A stretch of DNA of 64,000 nt, taken from assembly GCA_017462915.1 (NCBI GenBank), contig JAFTQG010000038.1, positions 52,648 through 116,647 of the forward strand. The letters run 5' to 3'. Of this stretch, positions 43,060 to 52,791 are shown in pieces. The position numbers and the translations under genes were made by a program. How positions within the stretch are numbered: the first letter of the stretch is position 1; each line of letters starts with the position of its first letter. This stretch comes from Prevotella sp. GTDB taxonomy: Bacteria; Bacteroidota; Bacteroidia; Bacteroidales; Bacteroidaceae. Under the pieces are notes generated by a model. That model worked only from the letters and a program-made list of their open reading frames with translations, searched no databases and was not told the origin of the DNA.

Positions 43060-44680
43060 TCTTCACAGGTTTCTTCGGCCATGCGTTTCCGGTGCGGAAC
43101 AGTTCGACAGCCTTTAGCACAGCCTTGTCGTCAAGATTGAGATATTCGGTCAATGCCTGCTCGTCCAGCATGTTGTATATTATGCGTGAGTTGATGTATC
43201 TCTCGAGCAGGTTGTGCGACTTGCGTATCATGAGATTGCGGCGTTGCAGGCCGTGAGTGTTGGCGTAAGTCGCGAATTTATCGACTGTATTCTGCTGCAC
43301 AAGATAGTCCGACAGCTCCATCATCTCCTTGAAATTATTCAGTTTCAGTCTGTTGTCGTCGGTGTATGTGTATGCAAACTGCATGATGAGTCCTGTCATC
43401 GCCGCCTGCTTGTAATAGGAAGTCATGCCCGTAGTGTCCTCGGCAATGAAATAGTCGGGCGTGATGCCGCCACCGCCGTATACAGGACGTCCGAGAGTCG
43501 TGTGGTATTCAGGTCCCTCATGCTTTATGCTGTCCTGCGAGAAGAACTCGCCGTGCTCGTATCTTGCTATCAGGTCATTCTCGTATTCCTCCTCGTCGCC
43601 CATGGTATATGGCTTCTGTATGCATCGGCCAGACGGCGTATAGTAGCGTGCTATGGTAAGACGGATGAGCGAACCGTCAGGGAACGATATCTGCTGCTGC
43701 ACGAGACCCTTGCCGAAGGAGCGCCGTCCGATGATTGTCGCACGGTCATTGTCCTGCATTGCGCCTGCGAAAATCTCGGAAGAGGATGCGGAAGCCTCGT
43801 TGATGAGCACGCAGAGAGGTATATGCTGGTATGCTCCGCGTCCGTCGCTCTTATAGTCATGGCGCGGTGATTTCCTGCCTTCGGTATATGTTATGAGACG
43901 CTTGTTAGGCAAGAACTCGTTGGCCATCTGTATCGCTGTCTGCAGATAGCCTCCGGTATTGTCGCGCAGGTCTATGACAAGATTCTCGAGATTCTCCTGC
44001 GACAGTGACGCCAGGGCAACGAGAAGCTCGGCATATGTGTTCTCGCCGAAGTTCTTTACCTTTATATATCCCGTAGTCTCGTCCAGCATGTAGTATGCCG
44101 TGACGCTCTTTGTCTGTATGTCATCACGCGTGAGGGTGTAGTTCTTTACCTTTGTGCTGCCGTAGCTGAGCACGCCGATAGTCACTTTCGACCCCTTCTC
44201 GCCCTTCAGTTTGCGCATGGCAGTCTGGTTAGTGACCTCCTTGCCTACAAAAGGCTTGCCGTCGACAGCGACGATCTTGTCTCCGGCTACTATTCCGGCA
44301 CGCTCGGCAGGGCCGTCGGCAATGATATTCTGGACATGTATCGTGTCCTCGCGGATGGTGAATGCTATGCCTATGCCCGAGAAAGAACCCTTCAGGTCGT
44401 CGTTCATCACCTGCACATCCTTGGCACTTATATACACGGAGTGTGGATCCAGTTCGGCGAGAATCTGCGGAATGGCCTTCTCCACGAGGTCATTGACATT
44501 GACGGTGTCCACATATTGGTCGTCAATGATGTGCAGCAGATTGTTCAGGCGGTTAGACTCGGTATTGATTATGTTGAGCCTGTTGCCCGAAAAATGGTTC
44601 GCATAGAATGTTCCTATAAGTATGCCGATGACCATACAGATGGCCATGAGTATAGGCATGTATCTGTTTTTCTTGTTCAC
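43034..44680 (-). CDS. S41 C-terminal processing protease
   Basis: A 548-residue periplasmic protease with an N-terminal signal anchor (YMPILMAICMVIGILIGTFY). It contains a PDZ domain (GIGIAFTIREDTIHVQNII, ADGPAERAGIVAGDKI) and the S41 catalytic core: serine in INEASASSSEIFAGAM and lysine in GRRSFGKGLVQ. It processes C-termini of envelope proteins. The C-terminal 170 residues are an extra helical domain found in Bacteroidetes CtpA. It overlaps the next gene by 26 bases and follows the deaminase gene by 109 bases. Confidence 0.93.
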   Translation of the reverse strand: MNKKNRYMPILMAICMVIGILIGTFYANHFSGNRLNIINTESNRLNNLLHIIDDQYVDTVNVNDLVEKAIPQILAELDPHSVYISAKDVQVMNDDLKGSFSGIGIAFTIREDTIHVQNIIADGPAERAGIVAGDKIVAVDGKPFVGKEVTNQTAMRKLKGEKGSKVTIGVLSYGSTKVKNYTLTRDDIQTKSVTAYYMLDETTGYIKVKNFGENTYAELLVALASLSQENLENLVIDLRDNTGGYLQTAIQMANEFLPNKRLITYTEGRKSPRHDYKSDGRGAYQHIPLCVLINEASASSSEIFAGAMQDNDRATIIGRRSFGKGLVQQQISFPDGSLIRLTIARYYTPSGRCIQKPYTMGDEEEYENDLIARYEHGEFFSQDSIKHEGPEYHTTLGRPVYGGGGITPDYFIAEDTTGMTSYYKQAAMTGLIMQFAYTYTDDNRLKLNNFKEMMELSDYLVQQNTVDKFATYANTHGLQRRNLMIRKSHNLLERYINSRIIYNMLDEQALTEYLNLDDKAVLKAVELFRTGNAWPKKPVKNDKAGAKK

Positions 44681-44789
44681 GGGGTAATGTTTTTTTATAA
44701 TGGGTTCAAAAGATTCTTGTCTGTCGAGTACGCCTTTCAGCTTCGGTCCTCACGGTATTGTCTTGAAAGCCAGTCTGTCCTGTCCTGTT

Positions 44790-45218
44790 TCACTGTCTGT
44801 CCATGCCGATATGCACCACCTCTATGCCGGCACGTTGGAGCAGTTCCACGCCGTCTGTGATACGGTACATGCGGATAAACACCACGCGCTTTATGCCCGA
44901 CTGTATTATGAGCTTGGCACATTCGATACACGGCGAGTCCGTGACATACAGCGTCGCGCCGTCACTGTTGTTGTGAGAGCGTGCCAGTTTCGTTATGGCG
45001 TTGGCCTCGGCGTGCAGGACATAGGGTTTCGTGATGTTGTTCTCGTCCTCGCAGACATTCTCGAAACCTGATGGCGTGCCGTTGTATCCGTCGGAGATTA
45101 TGCGCTTGTCTTTCACTACAAGGCATCCTACCTGCCGTCTTTGGCAATAGGAATTCTCCGCCCAAATCTCCGCCATGCGGAGGTATCGCTTGTCAAGAAG
45201 CAGCTGTTTTGATTCCAT
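44790..45218 (-). CDS. comEB: Deoxycytidylate deaminase (dCMP deaminase)
   Basis: A 142-residue zinc-dependent deaminase converting dCMP to dUMP. Zinc and proton-transfer residues are in VLHAEANAI and SPCIECAKLII; CQRRQVGCLVV and SDGYNGTPSGF bind nucleotide. The name comEB follows the family label, but a competence role is not implied. The start overlaps the preceding M3 peptidase gene by 26 bases. Confidence 0.93.
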   Translation of the reverse strand: MESKQLLLDKRYLRMAEIWAENSYCQRRQVGCLVVKDKRIISDGYNGTPSGFENVCEDENNITKPYVLHAEANAITKLARSHNNSDGATLYVTDSPCIECAKLIIQSGIKRVVFIRMYRITDGVELLQRAGIEVVHIGMDRQ

Positions 45219-47271
45219 TTCTTTCCAGTAATGCGTCTATTGTGGGTTCTGCGCCTTTGAAACGCTTGTACAGTGTCATAGGATGTTCCGTACCGCCCTT
45301 GGAGAGTATGCAGTCGCGGAAGCGCTGTGCCGTGTCGGCATTGAATATGCCTTCCTTGCGGAATACGGCAAAAGCGTCGGCGTCAAGCACTTCTGCCCAT
45401 TTGTAGCTGTAGTATCCTGCCGCATATCCTCCTGCCATTATGTGGGAAAACTGCACCGTCATGCAGGTGTCCTCGCGCTGTTTGCCGAGGATGGCCTTCT
45501 CCCACGCCTTCTTCTCGAATGGTATTATGTCTTCGGAGAACTCCTCCTTCTTGGTGTAATAGGCCATGTCGAGCAGTCCGAAACTTACCTGTCGCAGACA
45601 TGCCGTGGCACAGTTGTAGTTGCGCGCCTTCATGATACGCTCGATGAGTTCGTCAGGGATAGGCTCTCCTGTCTCATAGTGGAAGGCGAAAGTCTGGAGG
45701 AACTCGCGCTCCACGGAGAAGTTCTCCATGAACTGTGAGGGAAGCTCCACGAAGTCCCACCACACGTTTGTGCCGGAAAGGGACTCGAAGCGCGTGTTGG
45801 CAAACATGCCGTGCAGCGAGTGTCCGAACTCGTGCAGGAATGTCTCCACCTCTCCGAGAGTGAGCAGTGCAGGCTTCTCTGCGGTCGGTTTCGTGAGGTT
45901 CATGACAACGGAGACATGCGGACGCACATTCTCTCCGTCGCTGTCTATCCATTGTCCCTGGTATTCTGTCATCCATGCGCCTCCCTGCTTGCCTTTTCTC
46001 GGATGGAAATCGGCGTAGAAGACGGCGAGGAAAGAGCCGTCCTTGTCGAAGACTTCGTATGCCTTCACGTCGGGATGGTAGACAGGAATCTCCTTGTTCT
46101 CCTTGAATGTTATGCCGTAAAGCCTCGTGGCAAGGCTGAAGACGCCCTTGATGACGTTCTCGAGTTTGAAATACGGGCGCAGCATCTCGGAGTCGAGATT
46201 GTAGCGTTCGAGCTGTAGCTTGTGCGAGTAGAACGCCACGTCCCATGGCTCAAGTTCCATGCCGGCAAACTCTCTCAGCTCCTTTCTCTCCTGCTCTGCA
46301 GTAGGCTTGTAGGCTTCGATAAGGCTGTCGAGGAGGTTGTATACATTGGCGACGTTTGTCGCCATGCGGTGTTTGAGCACATAGTCGGCGTATGTATCGT
46401 AGCCGAGCAGCTGGGCTATCTCACGGCGGAGATTTACCATGCGCTTGCATATCGCGAGATTGTTCTCGTCGTTGTCATGTATGCACACCTGGTTTCTCGC
46501 CATGTACATCTGGCGGCGCAGGTCGCGCTGTGTGGAGTATGTCATGAAAGGCGAGTAGGAAGGCATGTCGAGCGTGAACACCCATCCGTCTTTCCCTTGC
46601 TCCTTTGCCGTCTGCACGGCGGCGTCGATGGCTGTCTGTGGGAGGCCGTCGAGCAGTGTCTCGTCTGTGATATGGAGAGAGTATGCCTTGTTCTCCTTCA
46701 GCAGATTCTGCGAGAATTTCAGCGAGAGCATACTCGCTTCCTCGCTCAATGTGCGCAGCTTTTCCTTATCCTTGTCGTTGAGCAGTGCGCCGGAGCGTAC
46801 GAAACCGTCGTAGCTCTTGTCAAGCAATGTCTTTTCTTCCGGCGAGAGTGGGCGCAGGTCACCCTTGCCGTTGCCGTCCGCATACAGGTCGTGGACGTGC
46901 CTGATGCGCTCGAAGAGCCGTTTGTTCAGGCGCACATCATTGCTGTGCTTGGTGAGTATCGGCTGCATTTTCTCTGCCAGTGCGTCAATCTCGTCTGTCG
47001 TCTCGGCAGACATGAGGTTGAAGAATATTGTCGTTGCCCTGTCGAGCAGCCCATAGTAGTGGCTGCGTTCCTTGTCAGAGTCTTTACGGATTATCGTATT
47101 GTCAAAGGTCGGTTCCTCAGGGTTGTTTACTACAAGGTCTATCTCCTCGTTATCACGGCGTATGCCTTCAAGCATCGCTTCCTCGAAATCCTTTATGGAA
47201 ATTTTCCCGAACGGCGCAGTGTCGTGCGGAGTATTGTAAGGATTGAGTAATGGGTTGTTCTCGTTAAGCAT
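45193..47271 (-). CDS. dcp: M3 family metallopeptidase (peptidyl-dipeptidase Dcp-like)
   Basis: A 692-residue oligopeptidase with the M3 zinc motif HEFGHSLHG and the third ligand region downstream. The start MLNENNPLLNPYNTPHDTAP is chosen over an in-frame ATG at 47328, because a minus-strand -7 box (47293-47300) lies between the two. No signal peptide is seen, so it is probably cytosolic. It releases C-terminal dipeptides from small peptides and fits the peptide-based metabolism suggested by the S9 and S41 enzymes. It is the first gene of a leftward run to the cyclo-ligase. Confidence 0.92.
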   Translation of the reverse strand: MLNENNPLLNPYNTPHDTAPFGKISIKDFEEAMLEGIRRDNEEIDLVVNNPEEPTFDNTIIRKDSDKERSHYYGLLDRATTIFFNLMSAETTDEIDALAEKMQPILTKHSNDVRLNKRLFERIRHVHDLYADGNGKGDLRPLSPEEKTLLDKSYDGFVRSGALLNDKDKEKLRTLSEEASMLSLKFSQNLLKENKAYSLHITDETLLDGLPQTAIDAAVQTAKEQGKDGWVFTLDMPSYSPFMTYSTQRDLRRQMYMARNQVCIHDNDENNLAICKRMVNLRREIAQLLGYDTYADYVLKHRMATNVANVYNLLDSLIEAYKPTAEQERKELREFAGMELEPWDVAFYSHKLQLERYNLDSEMLRPYFKLENVIKGVFSLATRLYGITFKENKEIPVYHPDVKAYEVFDKDGSFLAVFYADFHPRKGKQGGAWMTEYQGQWIDSDGENVRPHVSVVMNLTKPTAEKPALLTLGEVETFLHEFGHSLHGMFANTRFESLSGTNVWWDFVELPSQFMENFSVEREFLQTFAFHYETGEPIPDELIERIMKARNYNCATACLRQVSFGLLDMAYYTKKEEFSEDIIPFEKKAWEKAILGKQREDTCMTVQFSHIMAGGYAAGYYSYKWAEVLDADAFAVFRKEGIFNADTAQRFRDCILSKGGTEHPMTLYKRFKGAEPTIDALLERNGIKTAAS

Positions 47272-47292
47272 AAATCTTTGCACTTTAATATG

Positions 47293-47300
47293 CAAAGATA
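47293..47300 (-). promoter_or_regulatory. -7 box TATCTTTG of the M3 peptidase
   Basis: Minus-strand TATCTTTG, 22 bases ahead of the ATG at 47271; the -33 element is not clear. Confidence 0.55.
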
Positions 47301-47461
47301 CTAAAAAAATATCGATATTGTAAAACAACCTGTTTACATTTAACTTACATTATTATATAATGCGGAAAAGGTTGTGCGATGTGTAAAATGCGGATTGTTA
47401 TGCAGTTGATGTCCATTGTATTCTGTACGAGCCATGCGGTATCCTGCGATTGTTTTAAAAG

Positions 47462-47545
47462 AAAAAAAGCGATGACCTTCCCAGGCGACCGCTCTTACCT
47501 TCAATAGGTACTAGTTTAAGGTAAAAAGATTGTTTTCAGGATAAC
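47462..47545 (-). ncRNA. Candidate small RNA with its own promoter and terminator
   Basis: A transcript of about 84 bases on the minus strand. It starts behind a full promoter (47551-47581), folds a 7-bp stem (TTACCTT/AAGGTAA, 16-base loop, plus-strand 47495-47524) and ends in a GC-rich hairpin (plus-strand 47469-47492, arms GCGATGACC/GGCGACCGC with one mismatch and wobbles) followed by U7. There is no open frame of note inside. It fits an independent trans-acting sRNA. It lies in the gene-free interval 47272-48013, and its regulatory targets cannot be seen. Confidence 0.65.
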
Positions 47546-47550
47546 GATTG

Positions 47551-47581
47551 CAAAGATATGGCATTTTCTTGATTTATGCAA
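47551..47581 (-). promoter_or_regulatory. Complete promoter for the small RNA
   Basis: On the minus strand TTG (47581-47579), 20 bases, TATCTTTG (47558-47551): an exact fit to the Bacteroidetes consensus. Confidence 0.7.
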
Positions 47582-47825
47582 ATTTTTCTGCGTGTTTTTT
47601 GATGTAAAATAGTTTGTGAACGTGCACATTAACACTGTTTAACGCTACGCGACGCTGTTTTCAGTGATATGGAAAACGGTTTCAAGTGCAGTCTGGGGTA
47701 GGGCAACGGAAGGTGGAGGCATATCGGTATTGGTGATGGCATTGTAAGGCTGTATAGTGGCTAATGTAAAGTAAATCAAATGTATATGGGATATTTTGCA
47801 TACATCGTAGACGATGTGCAAGACA

Positions 47826-47907
47826 GATGGTGACCTTTTGCTTTGTGAAAGGTCACCTTTCATCGTGTGAAGTGTCACCCTTTGCCGAGCGAAAGGTCAC
47901 CCTTCGG
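47826..47907. repeat. Palindromic-unit array C
   Basis: Four units (GGTGACCTTTT, GAAAGGTCACCTTTC, GAAGTGTCACCCTTT, GAAAGGTCACCCTTC) about 22 bases apart, between the small RNA and the TonB receptor. Confidence 0.8.
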
Positions 47908-48013
47908 AAAACGCTGTGACACAGGCGTCCCGGCGACTTTTTGGTGTCAATAAATGATAATATATCCGTCTGACAGCAATAAAATGACCCTTTCATACGT
48001 TATATTTAACGTA

Positions 48014-50473
48014 ATGAGACGAATACTATACATAATTATACCGATTTTCTGCTGCCTTTTCCCTGTTGAGGCAGAGGCGCAGACGACATCGGAGGGAGGA
48101 AACACTTTCACTCTCTCCGGCCGCGTGACAGACGAAAACCAGGATCCGCTGGAGCTTGCCACAGTGACTATCATGCCGCAGATGAAGGTCGCGTTCACCA
48201 ATCTCAAGGGCAACTATTCCATAAGCGGAGTGTCGGCAGACAGTGTCGTGGTGCGCTTCTCCATGGTGGGCTACAAGACGAAGACGAGAGTGCTGCGCCG
48301 CCCGAGGGGAAAGCTCAGTCTGCAGATACAGATGTTTGCCGATAACCAGATAGGGGAGGTAGTGGTCACGGAGAAGAGAAGGCAGACCGGTTCGACGGAA
48401 ATCCTTGACCATGAGGACCTGAAGACTGTGCAGAGGTCGGCGTCCATCACGGGAAATGCCGTGGAGGACATGATACAGACGCAGGCCGGCGTGTCGACCC
48501 ATTCGGAACTGTCGTCACAGTACAATGTCCGTGGCGGCGCTTTCGATGAGAATTCCGTATATATAAATAATGTGGAGGTCTACCGCCCGTTCCTCGTCCG
48601 TAGCGGACAGCAGGAGGGACTGTCGGTCATCAATCCCGATATGGTGGAGTCTGTAGGCTTCTCTACTGGCGGTTACGAGGCAAAGTACGGCGACAAGATG
48701 TCCTCGGCCTTGGACATCAAGTATCGACGTCCACAGAAATTCGAGGCCAATGCCATGGTCTCCCTCCTCGGAGCAAGTGCTTTCGTGGGCTTCTCTACAA
48801 AGAAATTCTCATGGAGCAACGGTATACGCTACAAGCGCACAAGCAGTCTGCTCGGCAAGATGGACACGAAGGGCGAATATGACCCGTCATTCCTTGACTA
48901 TCAGACATATATGGTCTACTCTCCCAACAAGCGCTGGGACATCAGTTTCCTCGGAAACATCTCCGACAATCATTATAACTTCACGCCTGAAAACCGTGAG
49001 ACGACATTCGGTACTCAGGACAATGTGAAGTCGCTGAGGATATACTTCGACGGTCAGGAGAAGGATCTTTTCCGCACGTTCTTCGGTACATTGGGCATCA
49101 CACGCAAGTTCACTGAGAAGACAAAGCTGTCGCTCATGGGTTCGGCTTTTTCCACGAAGGAGCAGGAGACATACGACATACAGGGACAATACTGGCTCGA
49201 CCAGACGGAAACCTCTGAGAATCTCGGTGTGGGAACGTACTTTGAGCATACGCGTAACTACCTTAATGCCAGGGTCCTCAGTGCCAAGCTGATGTTTGAG
49301 CATAAGTCGCGCAAGCATGAACTGCTTGCCGGACTGACGCTGAAGAAGGAGCATATCGAGGAGAAATCGCGTGAGTATGAGTATCGTGACTCGTCGGGAT
49401 ACTCCGTGCCGCATACCGGCAAGGACCTCCAGATGATATACACGCTCTCTGCAAACAATGTCCTCGACGCCACGCGTATAGAGGCTTTCGCGCAAGACAG
49501 CTTCCGTTTCACCTCGGGAGGATGGGACGAGGAGAAGGGTGAGCGTGACGAGAACCGCATGACTCTGTACACTCTCAATTATGGTGTGCGCTTCTCCAAC
49601 TGGTCGTTCAACAAGGAGAGCATCGTCTCTCCGCGTGTCTCGCTCGCCATTGTGCCGGGAAAGAACCATGATGTGACATACCGCTTCGCCGCAGGCCTGT
49701 ATTATCAGGCGCCGTTCTATAAGGAGCTGCGCGACACATCGACAGTGAACGGCGTGACGACGGCGTTGCTCAACGAGAAAATCAAGTCGCAGCGCTCCAT
49801 ACATCTCATAGCTGCCTACGACCGCCGCTTCCGCCTTTCGGAGAAGAGATACCGCTTCTCGGCAGAGCTCTATTACAAGGCCTTGTCGAATATCGTGCCG
49901 TATTCCGTCTCAAACGTGAAGGTTGTCTACTACGGTACCAACGAGGCTTCGGGCCATATCGCCGGACTTGACCTCAAGCTCTATGGCGAATTTGTCCCGG
50001 GAACGGACTCCTGGGTGTCGTTCTCGGTCATGAATACCGGCATGAAGCTTCACGGGAAATCCGTGCCTCTGCCTACAGACCAGCGGTATTCCATGAACCT
50101 TTTCTTCACAGACTATTTCCCCGGGACGCAGCGCCTGAAGATGGCGTTGAAGCTCGCCTTTGCCGACGGCCTGCCGTTCGCCGCCCCTCACCGTGGCGTG
50201 GAGGACAATAACTTCCGTGCTCCGGCATATAAGCGTGCCGATATCGGCATGAGCTACCGCCTGTATGACAACGAACGAAAGGACGGGACGGGCAAGCGCG
50301 ACAAGCGTAAGGCGTTCCGCAATATATGGCTCGGTGTGGATTGCCTGAACCTTTTCGGCATAAACAATGTCAATTCCTACTATTGGGTGACGGATGTCTC
50401 CAACAACCAATATGCCGTCCCGAACTACCTTACAGGCAGACAGATAAACGCTAAGGTCCAGTTTGAGTTCTGA
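48014..50473 (+). CDS. TonB-dependent receptor
   Basis: An 819-residue outer-membrane receptor starting MRRILYIIIPIFCCLFPVEA, with signal cleavage near AEAQ. A carboxypeptidase-D-like domain (TLSGRVTDENQDPLELATVT) precedes the plug (QIGEVVVTEKR, VEDMIQTQAGVSTHSELSSQ, YNVRGGAFDENSVYINNVEV) and a barrel ending AKVQFEF. The upstream in-frame ATG at 47954 would add residues unlike a signal peptide. There is no SusD, so it is not a SusC pair; the substrate (siderophore, vitamin or peptide) is unknown. Confidence 0.92.
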   Translation: MRRILYIIIPIFCCLFPVEAEAQTTSEGGNTFTLSGRVTDENQDPLELATVTIMPQMKVAFTNLKGNYSISGVSADSVVVRFSMVGYKTKTRVLRRPRGKLSLQIQMFADNQIGEVVVTEKRRQTGSTEILDHEDLKTVQRSASITGNAVEDMIQTQAGVSTHSELSSQYNVRGGAFDENSVYINNVEVYRPFLVRSGQQEGLSVINPDMVESVGFSTGGYEAKYGDKMSSALDIKYRRPQKFEANAMVSLLGASAFVGFSTKKFSWSNGIRYKRTSSLLGKMDTKGEYDPSFLDYQTYMVYSPNKRWDISFLGNISDNHYNFTPENRETTFGTQDNVKSLRIYFDGQEKDLFRTFFGTLGITRKFTEKTKLSLMGSAFSTKEQETYDIQGQYWLDQTETSENLGVGTYFEHTRNYLNARVLSAKLMFEHKSRKHELLAGLTLKKEHIEEKSREYEYRDSSGYSVPHTGKDLQMIYTLSANNVLDATRIEAFAQDSFRFTSGGWDEEKGERDENRMTLYTLNYGVRFSNWSFNKESIVSPRVSLAIVPGKNHDVTYRFAAGLYYQAPFYKELRDTSTVNGVTTALLNEKIKSQRSIHLIAAYDRRFRLSEKRYRFSAELYYKALSNIVPYSVSNVKVVYYGTNEASGHIAGLDLKLYGEFVPGTDSWVSFSVMNTGMKLHGKSVPLPTDQRYSMNLFFTDYFPGTQRLKMALKLAFADGLPFAAPHRGVEDNNFRAPAYKRADIGMSYRLYDNERKDGTGKRDKRKAFRNIWLGVDCLNLFGINNVNSYYWVTDVSNNQYAVPNYLTGRQINAKVQFEF

Positions 50474-50486
50474 TAGATGACAAAAA

Positions 50487-50520
50487 TAAAGCCCAAGACA
50501 TTGCGATGTCTTGGGCTTTA
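50487..50520. terminator. Bidirectional terminator
   Basis: Perfect 15-bp stem TAAAGCCCAAGACAT/ATGTCTTGGGCTTTA with a 4-base loop, 14 bases after the TonB receptor stop. It is placed between convergent genes, so it may serve both. Confidence 0.85.
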
Positions 50521-50679
50521 TTGGTTATATGGTTATAGGTTTGGTGGTTTTAGGTTGTAGGTTTTGGGGGATGTGGTGTTTGTTTTTGGGTTATATGATG
50601 TTTGTTTTTGGCTTGTATGTTATAGGTCTTGGGGATGTCTGCTGTGAACCTAAAACCTATAATCTGCAACCCAAAACCA
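50521..50679. repeat. Low-complexity inverted repeat, site 5
   Basis: Left words GGTTATAGGTTTGGTGG and GGTTTTAGGTTGTAGG; right words AACCTAAAACCTATAATC and CAACCCAAAACC, complementary. Same dialect as site 1. Confidence 0.7.
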
Positions 50680-51855
50680 TCAATTAAGCTTTGTAAGATT
50701 GAATCCCGATATCTTTCCGTCGTTGCTTACCATGGCGGAGACGCGGAAAGAGGAGCGTGTGACAGTGCCTTTGCGCTCGACATCCTGTGTGGCGGAGAAG
50801 GAAACGCTGTATTCGTATTCGTTTTCAGCTATCTCACGCTTCTCGATTTTGTATGACTGTGGGTCTATGCGCCATGTCATATTGTCTATGTCGTCCTTGT
50901 ATATCTTGCGCATGAAGGTCACGACATCCTGCGAAGTGGCGTTTGACTTGCCGAGGAATGTGTCGAGAACCATGCCCACTGTTGCCGTGAGGCGTGACTC
51001 ATCCTTGGAGTTTATGCTCTGGAAGAACTGGCGGAAGAGGGATGTCACCATCTCTTTCTCGTCAGATTGCACCATAGTGCTTAGGATTTTCGACAGCATT
51101 ACGTTAGCCTCGTCTATGAATCTGCCGTCAGGATGCTGGATGGTGTATTCCTTCAGCTCATCCTCAGAGTTACTTTTCTTTGCCGCAACCCAGTCGAGCG
51201 AGTCTATTTTCAGCAACGCTTCCTGTCGGTGAACGGACTCGGGATGTGTGTCAAGGTATGCCTGTAGCTTCTGGCGAGAGTTGCTCAGTATGGCGTTGTT
51301 CCATTCCTCGTCTCCTTTCTGCAGGGCAATAAGATGCGCTTCTATGGAGTCGCGGTGCGCTTCCGGTGCATCATTGTAGCGCAGGAGGTAGCTTTGGAGT
51401 ATCTCAGGGTCTGTGGAACGCATAGCAAACTCATAGTCTTCCTCTTCCTTGCTGCTCTGTGCCTGATGGTAGAAATAGAAGAGTCCGCCGCAGATTATCA
51501 AGGCAAAGACGAATGCTATGACAAGGGTCTTGCCGTTTTTCTTTGGCTCGTTGTCCGTTGCAGGTGTCTCTCCCTGTGCTCTGTTGCCGTGTGTCACAGG
51601 TACGGTGTCGTTGCTTGGCGTGTTTGTGGCTGTATTTGCCGCCGTCATGCCGTCATGATGTGCGGCAGGTTTCATAACGCCTGCCTCCGCGTTTCTTGGA
51701 GCATGACAGTTGGGACAGATACCGTCAGCAGTAAAATAAAGGTGTCCGCAATGGTGGCAGTGTGTCACTTTACCTGCTATCTCGACACCGCAGGACGGGC
51801 AGGTCGGTGCTTTGTCGCTCACCTGTCGTCCGCATTCAGGACATTTTATTATCAT
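50680..51855 (-). CDS. Zinc-ribbon membrane protein with helical periplasmic domain
   Basis: A 391-residue protein. Two zinc ribbons lie within the first 50 residues (CPECGRQ...CPSCG and CHHCG...CPNCH), then a low-complexity linker, one transmembrane helix at about 110-128 (TLVIAFVFALIICGGLFYFY), and a long helical domain ending in a small beta region. The ribbon-TM-helix plan is the same as in the Sel1 protein at 18472. Zinc-ribbon membrane proteins of this kind are common in Bacteroidales and lack a known function. It is 27 bases downstream of the GH25 gene. Confidence 0.8.
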   Translation of the reverse strand: MIIKCPECGRQVSDKAPTCPSCGVEIAGKVTHCHHCGHLYFTADGICPNCHAPRNAEAGVMKPAAHHDGMTAANTATNTPSNDTVPVTHGNRAQGETPATDNEPKKNGKTLVIAFVFALIICGGLFYFYHQAQSSKEEEDYEFAMRSTDPEILQSYLLRYNDAPEAHRDSIEAHLIALQKGDEEWNNAILSNSRQKLQAYLDTHPESVHRQEALLKIDSLDWVAAKKSNSEDELKEYTIQHPDGRFIDEANVMLSKILSTMVQSDEKEMVTSLFRQFFQSINSKDESRLTATVGMVLDTFLGKSNATSQDVVTFMRKIYKDDIDNMTWRIDPQSYKIEKREIAENEYEYSVSFSATQDVERKGTVTRSSFRVSAMVSNDGKISGFNLTKLN

Positions 51856-51882
51856 CTTTCTTCGCTTTGTTGTTTTCCTTCT

Positions 51883-52737
51883 TTATTTATGCCGGTATCT
51901 TATTTCCCGGAGTTTGTGCTTGCCCATGAAGCGGGACTTGTCCACATAGCCTTTTATTCCCTTGATATGGCCCTTTCCGGTGTATTGCCATAGGACGTAG
52001 TCCAAGTTGTCTTTCAGCTTCGGCTGTCGCTGTGTGTACTGCGCAATCATGACTTTGTATCCGTCGAGCTTCCCCAGCAGGTATTTGTCGTAGAAGTTTG
52101 CGCCGGTGTAAAGCAGAGGCTTCTGCTTGTAATATTTCTCCACAAGGTCGAGGAATTTGAACAGAGAGTCGCAGAAAGCCTGTGTCTGCAGTCCGCCGGT
52201 GACCTCGATGTCAATCATCGGGATAAGGTCTTGCTCGTGAGGTCGGCACTGCATCGTGAAGTTGTCCAGCTGTTTCTGCTGTGGCGTTCTCGGCCGATAG
52301 AAGTGGTATGAGCCTACGGCGAGCCCGTTCTTGTGTGCCGTCTTCAGATTGTTCTCATACCTGGCATCTATGCGGTCGCCTCCCTCGGTGGCCTTGATGT
52401 AGACATACTCCATGTTGGAGTTCTCTGCAATGGTCTCCCAGAATACATGTCCTTGATAGTGACTGATGTCTATTCCGTGTATGTGTCTGCATGTATCTTC
52501 GCATTCAAGGTCAGCCCTGCTCATGTCGATGACCTTTTTGCGCCCTTTTTTTCTTGGCGCGAAACCGTCCAGACCGTCAGGAAGTTCCAGTTCTGTAGGT
52601 GACTTCTCCACCTTTGCCGCCTTGTCCCTCACGGCCTTGATGGCAGGGATATCCTGTGCCTGTGCCGTCATTCCTGTGAGTGACATGACGGTGCAGACAA
52701 ACAAAAATATGATGATTTTCGGGATTTTTGTATTCAT
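51883..52737 (-). CDS. GH25 family lysozyme-like protein
   Basis: A 284-residue exported protein, signal peptide MNTKIPKIIIFLFVCTVMSL. Residues about 80-270 are a GH25 muramidase domain: IHGIDISHYQGHVFW, YIKATEGGDRID, GSYHFYRP, MIDIEV with the active-site acidic residues, and DYVLWQYTGKG near the end. It would cut the N-acetylmuramic acid-GlcNAc bond. The ATG at 52737 is supported by the promoter 52747-52776. The gene precedes the zinc-ribbon protein in the same direction. Confidence 0.9.
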   Translation of the reverse strand: MNTKIPKIIIFLFVCTVMSLTGMTAQAQDIPAIKAVRDKAAKVEKSPTELELPDGLDGFAPRKKGRKKVIDMSRADLECEDTCRHIHGIDISHYQGHVFWETIAENSNMEYVYIKATEGGDRIDARYENNLKTAHKNGLAVGSYHFYRPRTPQQKQLDNFTMQCRPHEQDLIPMIDIEVTGGLQTQAFCDSLFKFLDLVEKYYKQKPLLYTGANFYDKYLLGKLDGYKVMIAQYTQRQPKLKDNLDYVLWQYTGKGHIKGIKGYVDKSRFMGKHKLREIRYRHK

Positions 52738-52746
52738 ATCTCTTTG

Positions 52747-52776
52747 CAAAATTACTATATTGCAGGCGAAAAACAA
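52747..52776 (-). promoter_or_regulatory. Promoter of the GH25 gene
   Basis: On the minus strand TTG (52776-52774), 19 bases, TAATTTTG (52754-52747). It rules out the in-frame start at 52776. Confidence 0.75.
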
Positions 52777-52791
52777 AATAAATTAATAATT

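Noticed and set aside
47645-47878. Minus-strand small protein over array C
   Set aside because: The frame runs across the palindrome array and contains the KGDL/RSPS words seen at every array; similar frames occur at 11328, 31424 and 63633.
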